Of a stretch of DNA of 64,000 nt, positions 41,822 to 53,758 are shown one piece after another (within the stretch, counting starts at the first letter, position 1; the number at the start of each line of letters is the position of its first letter). The DNA lies in NCBI RefSeq assembly GCF_003002825.1, contig NZ_PVTE01000027.1, forward strand, positions 1 to 64,000, given 5' to 3'. The notes below the pieces were generated by a model. That model did no database searches. It saw nothing but the letters and a program-made list of their open reading frames with translations, and had not been told where the DNA came from. A program made the position numbers and the translations under genes. Origin of the DNA: Spirosoma oryzae. Its GTDB lineage: Bacteria > Bacteroidota > Bacteroidia > Cytophagales > Spirosomataceae.

Positions 41822-42937
41822 GTGCGCATCGATCAGTTAACCATTACCCGATTCGCAGCCGCTATCCTGCTGGTTCTTTTCCACACAGCCGCTACTGGCC
41901 TGAACACCGACTCCTTGGTAGGCCGCATTCTACTGGCAGGCAACAGCGCCGTCAGTTTCTTCTTCGTGCTCTCCGGTTTTATTCTAGTCGTGTCGAGCGG
42001 GCGCGGTGGACAGCTACCAACCCGTATCGCGAAGGGTCGGTTCTGGCGCAACCGCTTCGCCCGCATCTATCCGCTTTATCTGACCGCGCTTGTCCTGACA
42101 CTGACAGCGGACGTACTCACGCATAGTGGGACGTTTCATCGCATTCATGCGGGTTCGGCAGTAAGTAGTGTACTACTGGTACAGGCCTGGCTACCACCCT
42201 ACGCCATGGACCTGAATTATCCCGGCTGGTCGCTGTCAGTAGAGGTCTTTTTTTACGCTTTGTTTCCATTACTCTTTGCCGGTATGGCTCGGCTGTCTAC
42301 TCAACGGCTGATCGTGCTGACCGGTCTGGTATGGCTAGTCAGTCTGGCGATACACCGGCACATGGTACAACAGATCGATCTGGGTGCTACAACCGATTAT
42401 CACGCGCTGACGATGTATTTGCCCGCCCTACACCTGAACACGTTTCTGGTCGGTATGACCACGGGGGTCGTATTCATGCGGCATGGGTCGTGGCTGGTGC
42501 GGCATCGCAATTGGTTACTCCTGGCGTTGCTGATTCTCTCGGTAGCTGCGGGTTGGGTAATCTGGTCGCAACATCCAGTGCTGCGTTTCCGGCACAACGG
42601 AATGGCCGCTCCCTTATTCGCGATGCTGGTTCTGTGGTTGTCGTGTCAGTCGAACGGGCTAAGTCACGGGTTGCGTCATCCGGCGCTGATTTATCTGGGC
42701 GACATCAGCTACGGCGTGTATCTGTTACAGGTCCCGGTTAGCACACTAACTTTCTACGCCAATTCCCGGTGGCTGCACCTGCCCACCGGATTGCATCTGC
42801 TGACGTATCTGTTTCTGCTCTGTCTGGTTGCCGCAGCCTCCTACCACTGGATCGAGCAACCCGCCCGTCGGTTTATCCGGCAGTGGACCCTTCCCCGCTT
42901 CAGCAACGCTGACGAGCAGGTTTCACAATCGGCGTAA
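41822..42937 (+). CDS. Acyltransferase-3 family membrane protein (OafA-like)
   Basis: 371 residues from GTG at 41822. The N-terminus then reads MRIDQLTITRFAAAILLVLFHTA, the usual start of this family; the frame extends 12 codons upstream from a TTG. About ten hydrophobic helices are visible. The catalytic-type His is in LLVLFHTA, and FFFVLSGFILVVSSGR, RFWRNRFARIYPLYLTAL and LNYPGWSLSVEVFFYALFPLLF are the conserved family segments. It probably O-acylates an exported sugar or lipid from acyl-CoA. It stands alone, so the acceptor is unknown. Confidence 0.87.
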   Translation: MRIDQLTITRFAAAILLVLFHTAATGLNTDSLVGRILLAGNSAVSFFFVLSGFILVVSSGRGGQLPTRIAKGRFWRNRFARIYPLYLTALVLTLTADVLTHSGTFHRIHAGSAVSSVLLVQAWLPPYAMDLNYPGWSLSVEVFFYALFPLLFAGMARLSTQRLIVLTGLVWLVSLAIHRHMVQQIDLGATTDYHALTMYLPALHLNTFLVGMTTGVVFMRHGSWLVRHRNWLLLALLILSVAAGWVIWSQHPVLRFRHNGMAAPLFAMLVLWLSCQSNGLSHGLRHPALIYLGDISYGVYLLQVPVSTLTFYANSRWLHLPTGLHLLTYLFLLCLVAAASYHWIEQPARRFIRQWTLPRFSNADEQVSQSA

Positions 42938-42975
42938 TGTTGTTGTTTCGCTTCTGCTTTTCTTCGTTTTCGTTT

Positions 42976-43057
42976 CTGTTATCCCGAGCCTGCGAGGGAT
43001 CTTCGCTGAGAGTAGACTACCAATCTCCGAAGTTCCCTCCTATCGTCGGGATGACAG
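42976..43057. repeat. REP-like palindrome family 1, copy 3 (imperfect)
   Basis: CTGTTATCCCGAGCCTGCGA with CCTCCTATCGTCGGGATGAC as the opposite arm. More mismatched than the copies at 8149 and 33984. The rest of 42938-43266 shows no gene. Confidence 0.75.
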
Positions 43058-43266
43058 CAACGTGGGGAAACACAGTTTCGCGTATCCGCCTGTCGGATTC
43101 GGTTTATTATGATATTTGTTGTTGAATCGATAGAATCGTTGCCACCTGTCGCTTTTCGCTGTTTTTCTAGCGGATTGAGCCAGCTGCGTATTTGGGTCGT
43201 CTGACTCAGCGCAGGTAGTCTATTCCTGATTCATCACCTTCTTCATTTTTTATCAACAAACCGCTC

Positions 43267-46581
<3,315 letters not shown>

Positions 46582-46592
46582 AACTGATTACC

Positions 46593-46625
46593 AGACCTAA
46601 AAGGTTTTAAAAACCTTTTAGGTCT
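46593..46625. terminator. Bidirectional terminator between the tricorn-like and VOC genes
   Basis: AGACCTAAAAGGTTT-TAA-AAACCTTTTAGGTCT, perfect 15-bp arms. The right arm includes the stop codon of the convergent VOC gene. Confidence 0.85.
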
Positions 46626-47046
46626 CCCGTTCGCCGTAGCAATAGCAAAGTCCGTCTGGCGCTACGACAAAGAATACGTTCCAGCTAGTGGTGCCATGCT
46701 GCTGACGCTGAAATTCCGGGCGTTCGGTCCATCCGTTAGCAATCAGTTCGGCGAGGGCGTTCGCGACATTATCAACTTCGAAAACACAGCCGTCCTGCGC
46801 GGGGTCGCCACCGTTCTCAGCTAACCCGATCTGCACTGCGTCTCGAACGAGACAGGCCGACTTGTGGGGCGTTTCGCTCTGTGATACAAGCCGAAACCCC
46901 ATTATTTCCACGTAAAACGGTAGGGCTGCGTCCAGGTCGTTGACGGGTAAATCCATTACGCTCTGTTGATAGGGCCAGGCCTGCCTGATCGTTGCGTTGT
47001 GTGTGTCCATCGATTGCTGATTTGTCGGTTTTGATTCACTGGTCAT
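46618..47046 (-). CDS. VOC (glyoxalase/bleomycin-resistance-like) family protein
   Basis: 142 residues, ATG at 47046. The beta-alpha-beta3 VOC fold is visible: SVMDLPVNDLDAALPFYVEIMGFRLVSQSE and GCVFEVDNVANALAELIANGWTERPEFQRQQHGTTSWNVFFVVAPDGLCYCYGE. Metal ligands and substrate are not certain; such proteins include glyoxalases, dioxygenases and antibiotic-binding proteins. An ATG 15 codons inside (MDTHNATIRQ) is an alternative start. Single gene. Confidence 0.83.
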   Translation of the reverse strand: MTSESKPTNQQSMDTHNATIRQAWPYQQSVMDLPVNDLDAALPFYVEIMGFRLVSQSETPHKSACLVRDAVQIGLAENGGDPAQDGCVFEVDNVANALAELIANGWTERPEFQRQQHGTTSWNVFFVVAPDGLCYCYGERET

Positions 47047-47143
47047 CGATACAATCTTACAACTAGCTCAACGTAACCTTTTTACGTGGTACACACAGCT
47101 GAACAGTAAGCAGGCTAATTTTCGTAAACGAACTTACTACGTA

Positions 47144-47194
47144 AAACGAAAGCGGGCCGATTAGTCACTCAGACTAATCGGCCCGCTTTCGTTT
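47144..47194. terminator. Perfect hairpin terminator downstream of argB
   Basis: AAACGAAAGCGGGCCGATTA and its exact complement around a 5-base loop, 23-bp arms, with flanking A/T runs on both sides. It ends 28 bases beyond the argB stop and can act on both strands. Confidence 0.9.
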
Positions 47195-47221
47195 CTTTGC
47201 CCTTTTCCGGTTCCTGACACG

Positions 47222-48004
47222 CTATACCGTTAAGGTCGTTCCGGCTCCGTGCGCGACGGCTGTTGCGAGTTCGTCGGCGTGGCAGATCACAACGCGGGAC
47301 ACGCCACTTCGCAACGCCTGAAACGCATTGTCAAGCTTGGGAATCATGCCTTTGTTGATAGTACCAGCCGCTTTATGCTCGTCATACACAGCCGGTGTCA
47401 GATCAGGCATGACGCTATTATCATCATCGGGGTTGCTCAGCACGCCCTTTTTCTCGAAGCAGTAGACAAGCGTCACTTCGTTGTGGCGCACCATATCGAC
47501 GGCAATCGCCGACGCCATCGTATCCGCATTGGTATTGAGCAGATCGCCGGTTTCGCAGTAGGTCAGCGGAGCAAAAACGGGAGTCAGTTCCTCGCGCAGA
47601 AACGCCTGAATCCGGCCCGAATCGACTTCGTCGATATCACCAACCATCCCATAATCGACATCCTTGACCGGTCGTTTGTGAGCAAGTACGGTACCGGCAT
47701 CGGCCCCTGTCAGGCCAATGGCGTTGACGTCGAGCGTTTGCAGTTTGGCGACGATCTGCTTGTTGACCAGTCCGCCATACACCATCGTCACGACGTTGAG
47801 CATCGACTGGTCGGTAATCCGCCGGCCGTTGACCATCGTGGTCTGAATACCCAGCTTTTCGGCCACCTGCGTCGCGATTTTACCACCGCCATGAATCAGG
47901 ATTTTAGCCCCCGTCAGTCCGGCGAAAGCGGTCAGAAAACGAGTCAGCGCGGCCGGATCGTCAATCACGTTCCCGCCAATCTTTACTACGGTGAGTTGTT
48001 CCAT
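47222..48004 (-). CDS. argB: Acetylglutamate kinase
   Basis: 260-residue amino-acid kinase that phosphorylates N-acyl-glutamate, the second step of arginine synthesis. VVKIGGNVIDDPAAL holds the phosphate-binding lysine and glycines. ILIHGGGKIATQVAEKLG, VNGRRITDQSMLNVVTMVYGGLVNKQI (substrate site), GLTGADAGTV and NADTMASAIAVDM are also typical. Length matches the family. It is last in the argD-argF' direction, separated from the carbamoyltransferase gene by 130 bases that carry a GTAAACCG-type repeat. Confidence 0.95.
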   Translation of the reverse strand: MEQLTVVKIGGNVIDDPAALTRFLTAFAGLTGAKILIHGGGKIATQVAEKLGIQTTMVNGRRITDQSMLNVVTMVYGGLVNKQIVAKLQTLDVNAIGLTGADAGTVLAHKRPVKDVDYGMVGDIDEVDSGRIQAFLREELTPVFAPLTYCETGDLLNTNADTMASAIAVDMVRHNEVTLVYCFEKKGVLSNPDDDNSVMPDLTPAVYDEHKAAGTINKGMIPKLDNAFQALRSGVSRVVICHADELATAVAHGAGTTLTV

Positions 48005-48132
48005 ATTCGGTTTACGGTTTACGGTTTACAGTTTGCGGTCTACTGCATAGATAACGGTGCACATGACAATCCCACACAAAAGACACCATACCGCCGAACC
48101 GCCGAAAACCGAATACTGTAAACCGAAAACGC
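48005..48132. repeat. GTAAACCG-type repeat between argB and the carbamoyltransferase gene
   Basis: ATTCGGTTTACGGTTTACAG on the left and AAAACCGAATACTGTAAACC on the right can pair around a ~85-base spacer. It belongs to the same vocabulary as 27152-27255 and 58590-58758. Confidence 0.65.
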
Positions 48133-48134
48133 TT

Positions 48135-49094
48135 TTACATTCCTTTCAATATTTCCTTCAACACCGCCTGGGCGGACCATTCGCGGTTGGCGGCCTGTTC
48201 GATCACCAGCGACTGTGGGCTGTCGAGCACGGCATCGCTTACTTTCAGGTTGCGCCGAACGGGCAGGCAATGCATAAACTTACCGTTGTTGGTGCGCTGC
48301 ATATCGTCCATCGTAACGGCCCAGGACGGGTCCATTGTCAGCACTTTACCGTACTGCTCGTACGACGACCAGTTTTTACCGTAGATAAAGTCAGCGCCGG
48401 CAAAGGCTTCCTCGCGGTTGTGGATGATCCGGGCGTTGCCGACAAATTCGGGTGCCAGGTCGTAGCCTTCGGGATTGGTGATGACGAAATCGACTTTGCC
48501 AGCATTGGCACGGGCGTTCATCCATTCCGCAAACGAGTTACCAACGGCCTGTGGCAGCGGCTTGAAATGTGGCAACCAGGTTAGCACCACCTTCGGCCGG
48601 GCGGTCAGCTTGGCTTCTTCGATCGTGATGCAGTCGGCCAGTGACTGAAGCGGATGGCGCGTTGCCGACTCAAGGTTCACGATGGGCACGCCCGCGTACT
48701 TGGCGAACTGATGCATCACCTGCTCCTGGTAATCGCTGACGCGGTCCTGTAGCCCGGCAAACGCCCGGATGCCGATGATGTCGCAGTAGCGTCCGATAAC
48801 GGCGGCTGCTTCACGGACGTGTTCTGCTTTGTCGCCGTTCATCAGCACGCCTTCCTCCATCTCCAGCCCCCAGCTGTCCTGACCGACGTTCATCACCATC
48901 GTTTGCATACCCAGGTTCTGGGCTGCTTTCTGGGTGCTGAGCCGCGTGCGCAGACTGGAGTTGAAAAAGAGCAGGCCAATCGTTTTGTTCTTACCGAGGT
49001 GCTGATCGGCAAATGGGTTGGCCTTGGCGTCGCGCCCCGACTGTATCAGTGCATCGAGGTCGTTGACGTCGGCGAGGGAAAGAAAGTTGGTCAT
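48135..49094 (-). CDS. argF': N-acyl-L-ornithine carbamoyltransferase (acetyl- or succinyl-ornithine type)
   Basis: 319-residue carbamoyltransferase of the acylornithine branch found in Bacteroidota and Xanthomonas. The carbamoyl-phosphate motif is SSLRTRLST (46-54) rather than STRT; HPLQSLAD and FMHCLPVRRNLKV are also present, the latter typical of the acylornithine enzymes. The residue known to separate succinyl- from acetyl-ornithine specificity (Pro90 in the Bacteroides succinyl enzyme, Glu92 in the Xanthomonas acetyl enzyme) is Ala90 here (GDKAEHV). Its upstream neighbour is an inserted GxxExxY gene rather than argD. Confidence 0.92.
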   Translation of the reverse strand: MTNFLSLADVNDLDALIQSGRDAKANPFADQHLGKNKTIGLLFFNSSLRTRLSTQKAAQNLGMQTMVMNVGQDSWGLEMEEGVLMNGDKAEHVREAAAVIGRYCDIIGIRAFAGLQDRVSDYQEQVMHQFAKYAGVPIVNLESATRHPLQSLADCITIEEAKLTARPKVVLTWLPHFKPLPQAVGNSFAEWMNARANAGKVDFVITNPEGYDLAPEFVGNARIIHNREEAFAGADFIYGKNWSSYEQYGKVLTMDPSWAVTMDDMQRTNNGKFMHCLPVRRNLKVSDAVLDSPQSLVIEQAANREWSAQAVLKEILKGM

Positions 49095-49105
49095 CGTTTA
49101 TTTAA

Positions 49106-49560
49106 ACACGGAGTAAAACGAGGGCTACACGGAGGTACAGCGAGTTAATAGCCGTTTGCAACCCGTTTTATTCCATTTTTTAGCAACACTACATTAAAGT
49201 TGATGAGTAGTCCAAGACGACAGTTTGCCAACCGCAGGTAAGTCATAAGTTGGGCAAAATGAACATCTGTGAGCAATTCAACGGCTTTGAGTTCAATAAT
49301 GATTCGTTTTTCAACCCAGATATCGACCCGGTAACCAGAATCCATCCGTAGCCCATCATAAACGACAGGCATGATTGGTTGCCTTTCTACCGATAGGCCA
49401 GCTTTGCACAGTTCGTGAACCAGACATTCTTCGTAAACCGACTCCAGCAAACCTGGCCCCAACTGCCGATGAACCCGTATGGCGCAGCCAATTATCAGCT
49501 CCGTCAACTCATTATCATTCATCTCTGTTTTCTCCGTGAATCCTCCGTCCCTCTGTGTTT
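49106..49560. mobile_element. Putative GxxExxY-carrying inserted unit bounded by TTTAAACAC(G/A)GAG inverted repeats
   Basis: Left end TTTAAACACGGAG and right end CTCTGTGTTTAAA (inverted, one mismatch) enclose only the GxxExxY gene. Further CACGGAGG and CCTCCGT strings lie inside both ends. The argD stop codon TAA is formed by the right-end repeat. Confidence 0.45.
49145..49522 (-). CDS. GxxExxY-family protein
   Basis: 125 residues with the family name motif at residues 22-28 (LGPGLLESVYEECL, G-x2-E-x2-Y type). A PD-(D/E)xK-like core follows: DSGYRVDIWVEKRIIIELKAVE (D...E-x-K), then HFAQLMTYLRLANCRLGLLINFN. Such proteins resemble small nucleases and are often found alone in intergenic repeats of many phyla; function is unproven. 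It sits between argD and the carbamoyltransferase gene, where no arginine gene is missing, and short inverted repeats surround it. Confidence 0.9.
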   Translation of the reverse strand: MNDNELTELIIGCAIRVHRQLGPGLLESVYEECLVHELCKAGLSVERQPIMPVVYDGLRMDSGYRVDIWVEKRIIIELKAVELLTDVHFAQLMTYLRLANCRLGLLINFNVVLLKNGIKRVANGY

Positions 49561-50692
49561 AAACCAACTGAGTGACCTCCTTCTGTAACGCTTCCAGAAA
49601 CTGATCCGCTTCATCGATGCCGAGGGCCAGCGAAGGCAGCAGCCGGATTGTGCTTTTGCCGGCGACACCCGTAAACTGATGGTGTTTAAACAACAGCGTT
49701 TTCCGCAACTCATCGACCGGAAAGTCGTACTCGATACCGATCATCAGACCACGGCCACGCAGGTCTTTGTAACCGCCGATCTGCCGGATTCCGTCCATCA
49801 GGTAATTTCCAATGCGGGTAGCGTTGTCCATCAGCGCTTCGTCTTTCATGATGTCGAGCACGGCGATGGCGGCCGTACAGGCCAGATGGTTGCCGCCGAA
49901 GGTCGTACCGAGCAGGCCATAGCTCGCTTTGAATTTGGGCGAGATCAGGATACCACCGATCGGGAAGCCGTTGCCCATGCCCTTCGCCATCGAGATGATA
50001 TCGGCCTCGATACCGCTGAACTGATGCGAGAAAAACTTACCCGAACGCCCGTAGCCGCACTGTACCCCGTCGAGAATCAGGATGGCCCCGGTTTCGTCGC
50101 AACGCTGCCGCAGGGCTTGCAGAAATTCATCCGTCGCAACCTGAATGCCCCCAACACCCTGGATACCCTCTACAATGACGGCACAGGTCTCGTCCGTAAT
50201 AGCCGCGCGAGCAGCGACGGCGTCGTTGAACGGCGCAAACTGAACGTGCTCATTGTAATTGATTGGAGCCACGATAGCCGCGTTATCGGTAGCCGCTACC
50301 GCACCGGCCGTCCGACCGTGAAACGACTTGGTAAAGGCAACTACTTTTTTCCGGCCGTTGTGAAACGACGCGAGTTTGAGTGCATTCTCGTTGGCCTCAG
50401 CACCCGAGTTGCACAGAAATAGCGCGTAGTCATCAAGGCCGGCTAGTGCCGTTAGTTTATCGGCCAGTTCCTGCTGCTGCGGAATCCGAACCGAGTTGGA
50501 GTAGAACGAAATCTTGTGAAGCTGATCGGTCAATGCCTGCACGTACCGGGGGTGCGTATGACCAACCGAAATCACGGCATGTCCGCCGTACAGATCGAGA
50601 TAACGGGTGCCGTTGACATCCCACAAATAGCTGCCCTCGGCCCGAACCGGTTCGATGTCGTAGAGCGGGTAAACGTTAAATAACTCGGCCAT
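49559..50692 (-). CDS. argD: Acetylornithine aminotransferase
   Basis: 377-residue class III PLP aminotransferase. It converts N-acyl-glutamate semialdehyde to N-acyl-ornithine. Seen are LFLCNSGAEANENALKLA, SFHGRTAGAVAATDN, the cofactor Asp D208 in LILDGVQCGYGRSG, the PLP lysine K237 in ISMAKGMGNGFPIGG, and GTTFGGNHLACTAAIAV. Length is right for the family. The downstream TAA stop falls inside the inverted repeat of the GxxExxY unit. It is followed in order by the GxxExxY gene, the carbamoyltransferase gene and argB. Confidence 0.94.
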   Translation of the reverse strand: MAELFNVYPLYDIEPVRAEGSYLWDVNGTRYLDLYGGHAVISVGHTHPRYVQALTDQLHKISFYSNSVRIPQQQELADKLTALAGLDDYALFLCNSGAEANENALKLASFHNGRKKVVAFTKSFHGRTAGAVAATDNAAIVAPINYNEHVQFAPFNDAVAARAAITDETCAVIVEGIQGVGGIQVATDEFLQALRQRCDETGAILILDGVQCGYGRSGKFFSHQFSGIEADIISMAKGMGNGFPIGGILISPKFKASYGLLGTTFGGNHLACTAAIAVLDIMKDEALMDNATRIGNYLMDGIRQIGGYKDLRGRGLMIGIEYDFPVDELRKTLLFKHHQFTGVAGKSTIRLLPSLALGIDEADQFLEALQKEVTQLV

Positions 50693-50762
50693 GCCAATCG
50701 TCGATTAGGGCTACCGACTGCCGCACCGACAGCCGCTAGCGTTAAGGAGTGCAAGTTTACCG

Positions 50763-50811
50763 AAAAAAGCGAAGCCGGCCCCTTCGTTGGAAAGGCCCGG
50801 CTTCGCTTTTT
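50763..50811. terminator. Hairpin between the argD start and the lipoprotein gene end
   Basis: AAAAAAGCGAAGCCGG and CCGGCTTCGCTTTTT arms around an 18-base loop. A/T runs lie on both sides. It is downstream of the minus-strand lipoprotein gene at 50896. Confidence 0.85.
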
Positions 50812-50814
50812 CAG

Positions 50815-50893
50815 ATGATTGATTGGTCGAGTGATTGAATGATAGAATGGGCTGACGCATCACATTCAATCACTCAATCATTCTGTCATTCAA
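50815..50893. repeat. TGAATGATTGAATG-type intergenic palindrome, copy 2
   Basis: GAGTGATTGAATGATAGAAT on the left and ATTCAATCACTCAATCATTC on the right can pair in more than one register. It shares vocabulary with 31696-31787 and ends 3 bases before the stop codon of the lipoprotein gene. Confidence 0.7.
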
Positions 50894-50895
50894 CC

Positions 50896-51507
50896 CTATT
50901 CCAGTACGCCCAGCAGGATCAGCACGACGCCGACAACCAGCAGGATCAGACCGATGATGCTGATAACGCCACCGAACAGCGACAGGATCAGACCGATAGC
51001 ACCGATGATGATACCATTACGCAGGTTGCGGTTCAGGGCGTTAGCCTCTTCGGGAGCAACGTGGTTTTTGATTTTCTTGTCCAGCTTCTTCATCACCATT
51101 TTCTCCATCAGCGACATTTTCTTGGTCGAAGCAGCCGTGGTGTTCAGGGCGGTGTTGGTTTCAGCCGAAGCCAGCATTTGTTTAGCGTGTGCGATACGCT
51201 TGGTCAGCGCCTTGTTCGAGGCCAGTTTGTTGTCGTTGCGTACGTACGCGTCAACCTGGTTCATCACTTCTTTGGCCTGCGCCACTTTTTCGGCTTTTTC
51301 TACAGCTACTGGTGCAGCGACGGGAGCAACTTCAGCAGCAGGCGCAACAGTAGCTTCGCTAGCGACTACAGGCGTAGCAACCGTTTCCGTCTTGGCAGCA
51401 AAACGCTCGGGTTGTGTACGTTGAAAATAAGCAACAGGACGGCTGCACGACGAAAGGATGGCAGCACCCATCAGGGCTACTGCGAGGTTGCGAGTAATCA
51501 TGCTCAT
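50896..51507 (-). CDS. Lipoprotein with Ala/Val-rich linker and C-terminal membrane hairpin (paralog 1)
   Basis: 203 residues, lipoprotein signal (LAVALMGAAILSSC), then SRPVAYFQRTQPERF, an Ala/Val/Pro/Glu-rich linker (~40-75), a helical basic region (SLMEKMVMKKLDKKIKNHV) and two closely spaced hydrophobic helices to the end (IIIGAIGLILSLFGGVISIIGLILLVVGVVLILLGVLE). The next gene is a paralog with the same order. Similar glycine-rich hydrophobic tails occur in small envelope proteins, but no function is known. The two internal ATGs (1 and 3) are equally possible starts. Confidence 0.8.
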   Translation of the reverse strand: MSMITRNLAVALMGAAILSSCSRPVAYFQRTQPERFAAKTETVATPVVASEATVAPAAEVAPVAAPVAVEKAEKVAQAKEVMNQVDAYVRNDNKLASNKALTKRIAHAKQMLASAETNTALNTTAASTKKMSLMEKMVMKKLDKKIKNHVAPEEANALNRNLRNGIIIGAIGLILSLFGGVISIIGLILLVVGVVLILLGVLE

Positions 51508-51705
51508 TGAGTGTAATTTTTAGGTAAAACGTTAATTAAACACTCTCAACAACTACGAGCCTAGACGTTTGTTGGCGCTTCGCCAAAAAAATCGTGACAA
51601 ATCGATTCTGTGAAGCGCGTAAAAAAGAAGTTGCCGGACCAGCGAAACAAGGTTTCACCGACCCGGCAATTCAGTAATTCGTTGACGCAATACAGACTTG
51701 TCGTT

Positions 51706-52314
51706 CTACAGCAGACCGAGGAGTAGCACAACAGCACCGGCTAACAAAGCAATGATACCGATGGTCGCACCGGCACCCGTCGTTAACAGAATCAGTAGCA
51801 AACCGACGATTACCAGCACGGCACCCAACGCCAGTGTACCCGTGCTGATCATCGCTTTCTCCGGGTTGGCGGGGGCCAGCTGCTTACTGATTTTCCGGTC
51901 CATTTTCTTGAGCATCATGCGCTGAACCAGGTTCATTTTCTTGGGCGCAGCTGTAGCTGCCGGCGCTGCGCTGGCCGTACTCATACTGGTCAGCATGGTA
52001 CGCACCTTGCTCATGCGCTTTTCGACCCGCTTGTTTTCAGCCAGTGACGGATTAGCACTCACCAGCGCGTCCATCTGCGCCAGAGCCGCCTTTGCCTGTA
52101 CGGCCTGGGTGGCGGGCGTAGTTACATCAGCGGGAGTCGCCGGGGTTGTCTCAGCGGTGACGACAGCTTGTTCAGTCGCAGCGGGAGTTACTGGGGCGGG
52201 CGTCGCATACGAGACGGCCACCGTACGCTGGAAGAGCGCTTGTTGCCGGTTGCAGGACGAAAGAACGGTAGCGAGGGAGAGTGCCGCTAACACAGGTAGG
52301 GAGAACGCTTTCAT
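51706..52314 (-). CDS. Lipoprotein with Thr/Ala/Pro-rich linker and C-terminal membrane hairpin (paralog 2)
   Basis: 202 residues. It has the same plan as 50896-51507: lipoprotein signal (LAALSLATVLSSC), a NRQQALFQRTVAVSYA segment matching RPVAYFQRTQPERFA, an Ala/Thr/Pro linker, KKMNLVQRMMLKKMDRKISKQLAPA matching KKMSLMEKMVMKKLDKKIKNHVAPE, and two hydrophobic helices (LALGAVLVIVGLLLILL; IGIIALLAGAVVLLLGLL). Tandem duplication is evident, with strong divergence in the linker. Separated from paralog 1 by ~200 bases. Function unknown; a cell-envelope role is inferred. Confidence 0.8.
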   Translation of the reverse strand: MKAFSLPVLAALSLATVLSSCNRQQALFQRTVAVSYATPAPVTPAATEQAVVTAETTPATPADVTTPATQAVQAKAALAQMDALVSANPSLAENKRVEKRMSKVRTMLTSMSTASAAPAATAAPKKMNLVQRMMLKKMDRKISKQLAPANPEKAMISTGTLALGAVLVIVGLLLILLTTGAGATIGIIALLAGAVVLLLGLL

Positions 52315-52412
52315 CGGCTTGGTTGATTACGTTAAAGAATAGGAAAACAACGGGTAAACCCCCTACCTGTTCATTTGTTGACTAACGTCTCTGTATTTGT
52401 TCGATAAGGCAC

Positions 52413-52448
52413 AAAAAAAGCCGTGCTCCCGTCGAGCGGGAACACGGC
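52413..52448 (-). terminator. Intrinsic terminator of clpX
   Basis: On the minus strand GCCGTGTTCCCG-CTCGA-CGGGAGCACGGC is followed by seven T. It lies 23 bases past the clpX stop. Confidence 0.9.
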
Positions 52449-52470
52449 ACGAATACAATTTTCAGTGCAA

Positions 52471-53703
52471 TCAGGCGGCTGACCGGAGCTGATAAATACT
52501 GCTTTTGCCGAATTTCTCGCGGGCGTATTCCAGACTGATTGTCAGCTTGTGTACGTCATTGCGGGACGGCAATTCAAACATGGCGTCGGTAATGATCGAT
52601 TCGCAGATTGCCCGCAGGCCACGCGCCCCCAGTTCATAGGTCATGGCCTGATCGACAATAAAATCAAGCGCGCCGGGTGTCCAGAACAGGTCGATTCCTT
52701 CCATGTGAAACAGCTTGTTGTACTGCTTCGTAATGGCGTTTTTGGGCTCGGTCAGAATCTGAAGCAGCGCCTTGTGATCGAGGGGTTCGAGGTGGGTCAG
52801 GATGGGAAGCCGACCAAGCAGTTCCGGAATCAGTCCGAACGACTTAAGGTCGAGCGTCGAAATGTACCGCATCAGGTGCCCACGCTCAAGGCTGTCGTTG
52901 AGCCGACGATCGCCGGAGAAGCCGATGGGTCTCGTGTTGATCCGCTTGGCAATGTGCCGGTCGATACCGTCGAAAGCCCCGCCACAGATAAACAGAATAT
53001 TTTCGGTGTTGAGCGCAATCAGCCGTTGGTCGGGATGTTTGCGTCCGCCCTGTGGTGGTACGTTGACGACCGACCCTTCCAGCAACTTCAGCAGGGCCTG
53101 CTGTACCCCTTCCCCACTCACGTCGCGGGTGATGCTTGGGTTGTCGGACTTACGGGCGATTTTATCGATCTCATCGATGTATACGATACCCCGTTCCGCC
53201 GTTTCGACATTATAATCAGCCGCCTGCAACAGCCGCGTCAGAATCGTTTCCACGTCTTCGCCCACGTAGCCCGCTTCGGTAATCACGGTCGCGTCGGCAA
53301 TACAGAACGGTACTTCGAGAATTTTGGCGATCGAGCGGGCGAGGTAGGTCTTTCCCGTACCGGTTTCGCCCACCATCAGTATATTCGATTTTTCAATCGT
53401 TACGTCGTCGTTGCTTTTGGGCTGCATCAGCCGCTTGTAATGATTATACACCGCAACGGAGATCGCTTTTTTGGCGTCGTCCTGTCCGATAACATACTGA
53501 TCGAGGTGGCGCTTCATCTCGACCGGCTTAATCAGCTTGATATTGACTTCGGTAGGTTCACTACGTTTCGGACGCGTTTCGTCCAGCACCACCTGATGCC
53601 CCTGCTCGATGCAGTGGTTGCAGATGTGCGCATCGATGCCCGACAGGAGCATCATAACTTCGTTCTTGCGCCGACCGCAGAAAGAACAACTTATCTGTGA
53701 CAT
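52471..53703 (-). CDS. clpX: ATP-dependent unfoldase ClpX
   Basis: 410-residue AAA+ unfoldase that feeds substrates to ClpP. The N-terminal zinc-binding domain has C6, C9, C28 and C31 ([12 protein letters not shown]...HICNHC). Walker A is at 112-119 (GETGTGKT, with Glu where Pro is usual), Walker B is [28 protein letters not shown] and [13 protein letters not shown] follow, and sensor 2 is [10 protein letters not shown]. Length is normal. It is not adjacent to clpP: a lipoprotein gene of unrelated type lies between, although both genes are on the same strand. Confidence 0.96.
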   Translation of the reverse strand: MSQISCSFCGRRKNEVMMLLSGIDAHICNHCIEQGHQVVLDETRPKRSEPTEVNIKLIKPVEMKRHLDQYVIGQDDAKKAISVAVYNHYKRLMQPKSNDDVTIEKSNILMVGETGTGKTYLARSIAKILEVPFCIADATVITEAGYVGEDVETILTRLLQAADYNVETAERGIVYIDEIDKIARKSDNPSITRDVSGEGVQQALLKLLEGSVVNVPPQGGRKHPDQRLIALNTENILFICGGAFDGIDRHIAKRINTRPIGFSGDRRLNDSLERGHLMRYISTLDLKSFGLIPELLGRLPILTHLEPLDHKALLQILTEPKNAITKQYNKLFHMEGIDLFWTPGALDFIVDQAMTYELGARGLRAICESIITDAMFELPSRNDVHKLTISLEYAREKFGKSSIYQLRSAA

Positions 53704-53724
53704 GAACCGATCTAAAAATGGGCA

Positions 53725-53758
53725 CTAAAAAAACGACCCCGGTAAACCGGGATCGTCG
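53725..53758 (-). terminator. Terminator of the RHS-like lipoprotein gene
   Basis: GACGATCCCGGT-TT-ACCGGGGTCG followed by a run of seven T on the minus strand, between this gene and clpX. The other bases of 53759-53932 show nothing. Confidence 0.8.

Noticed and set aside
52549..53700. Long open frame (383 codons) opposite clpX
   Set aside because: Exact antisense of a conserved ClpX gene; no start context or family similarity.
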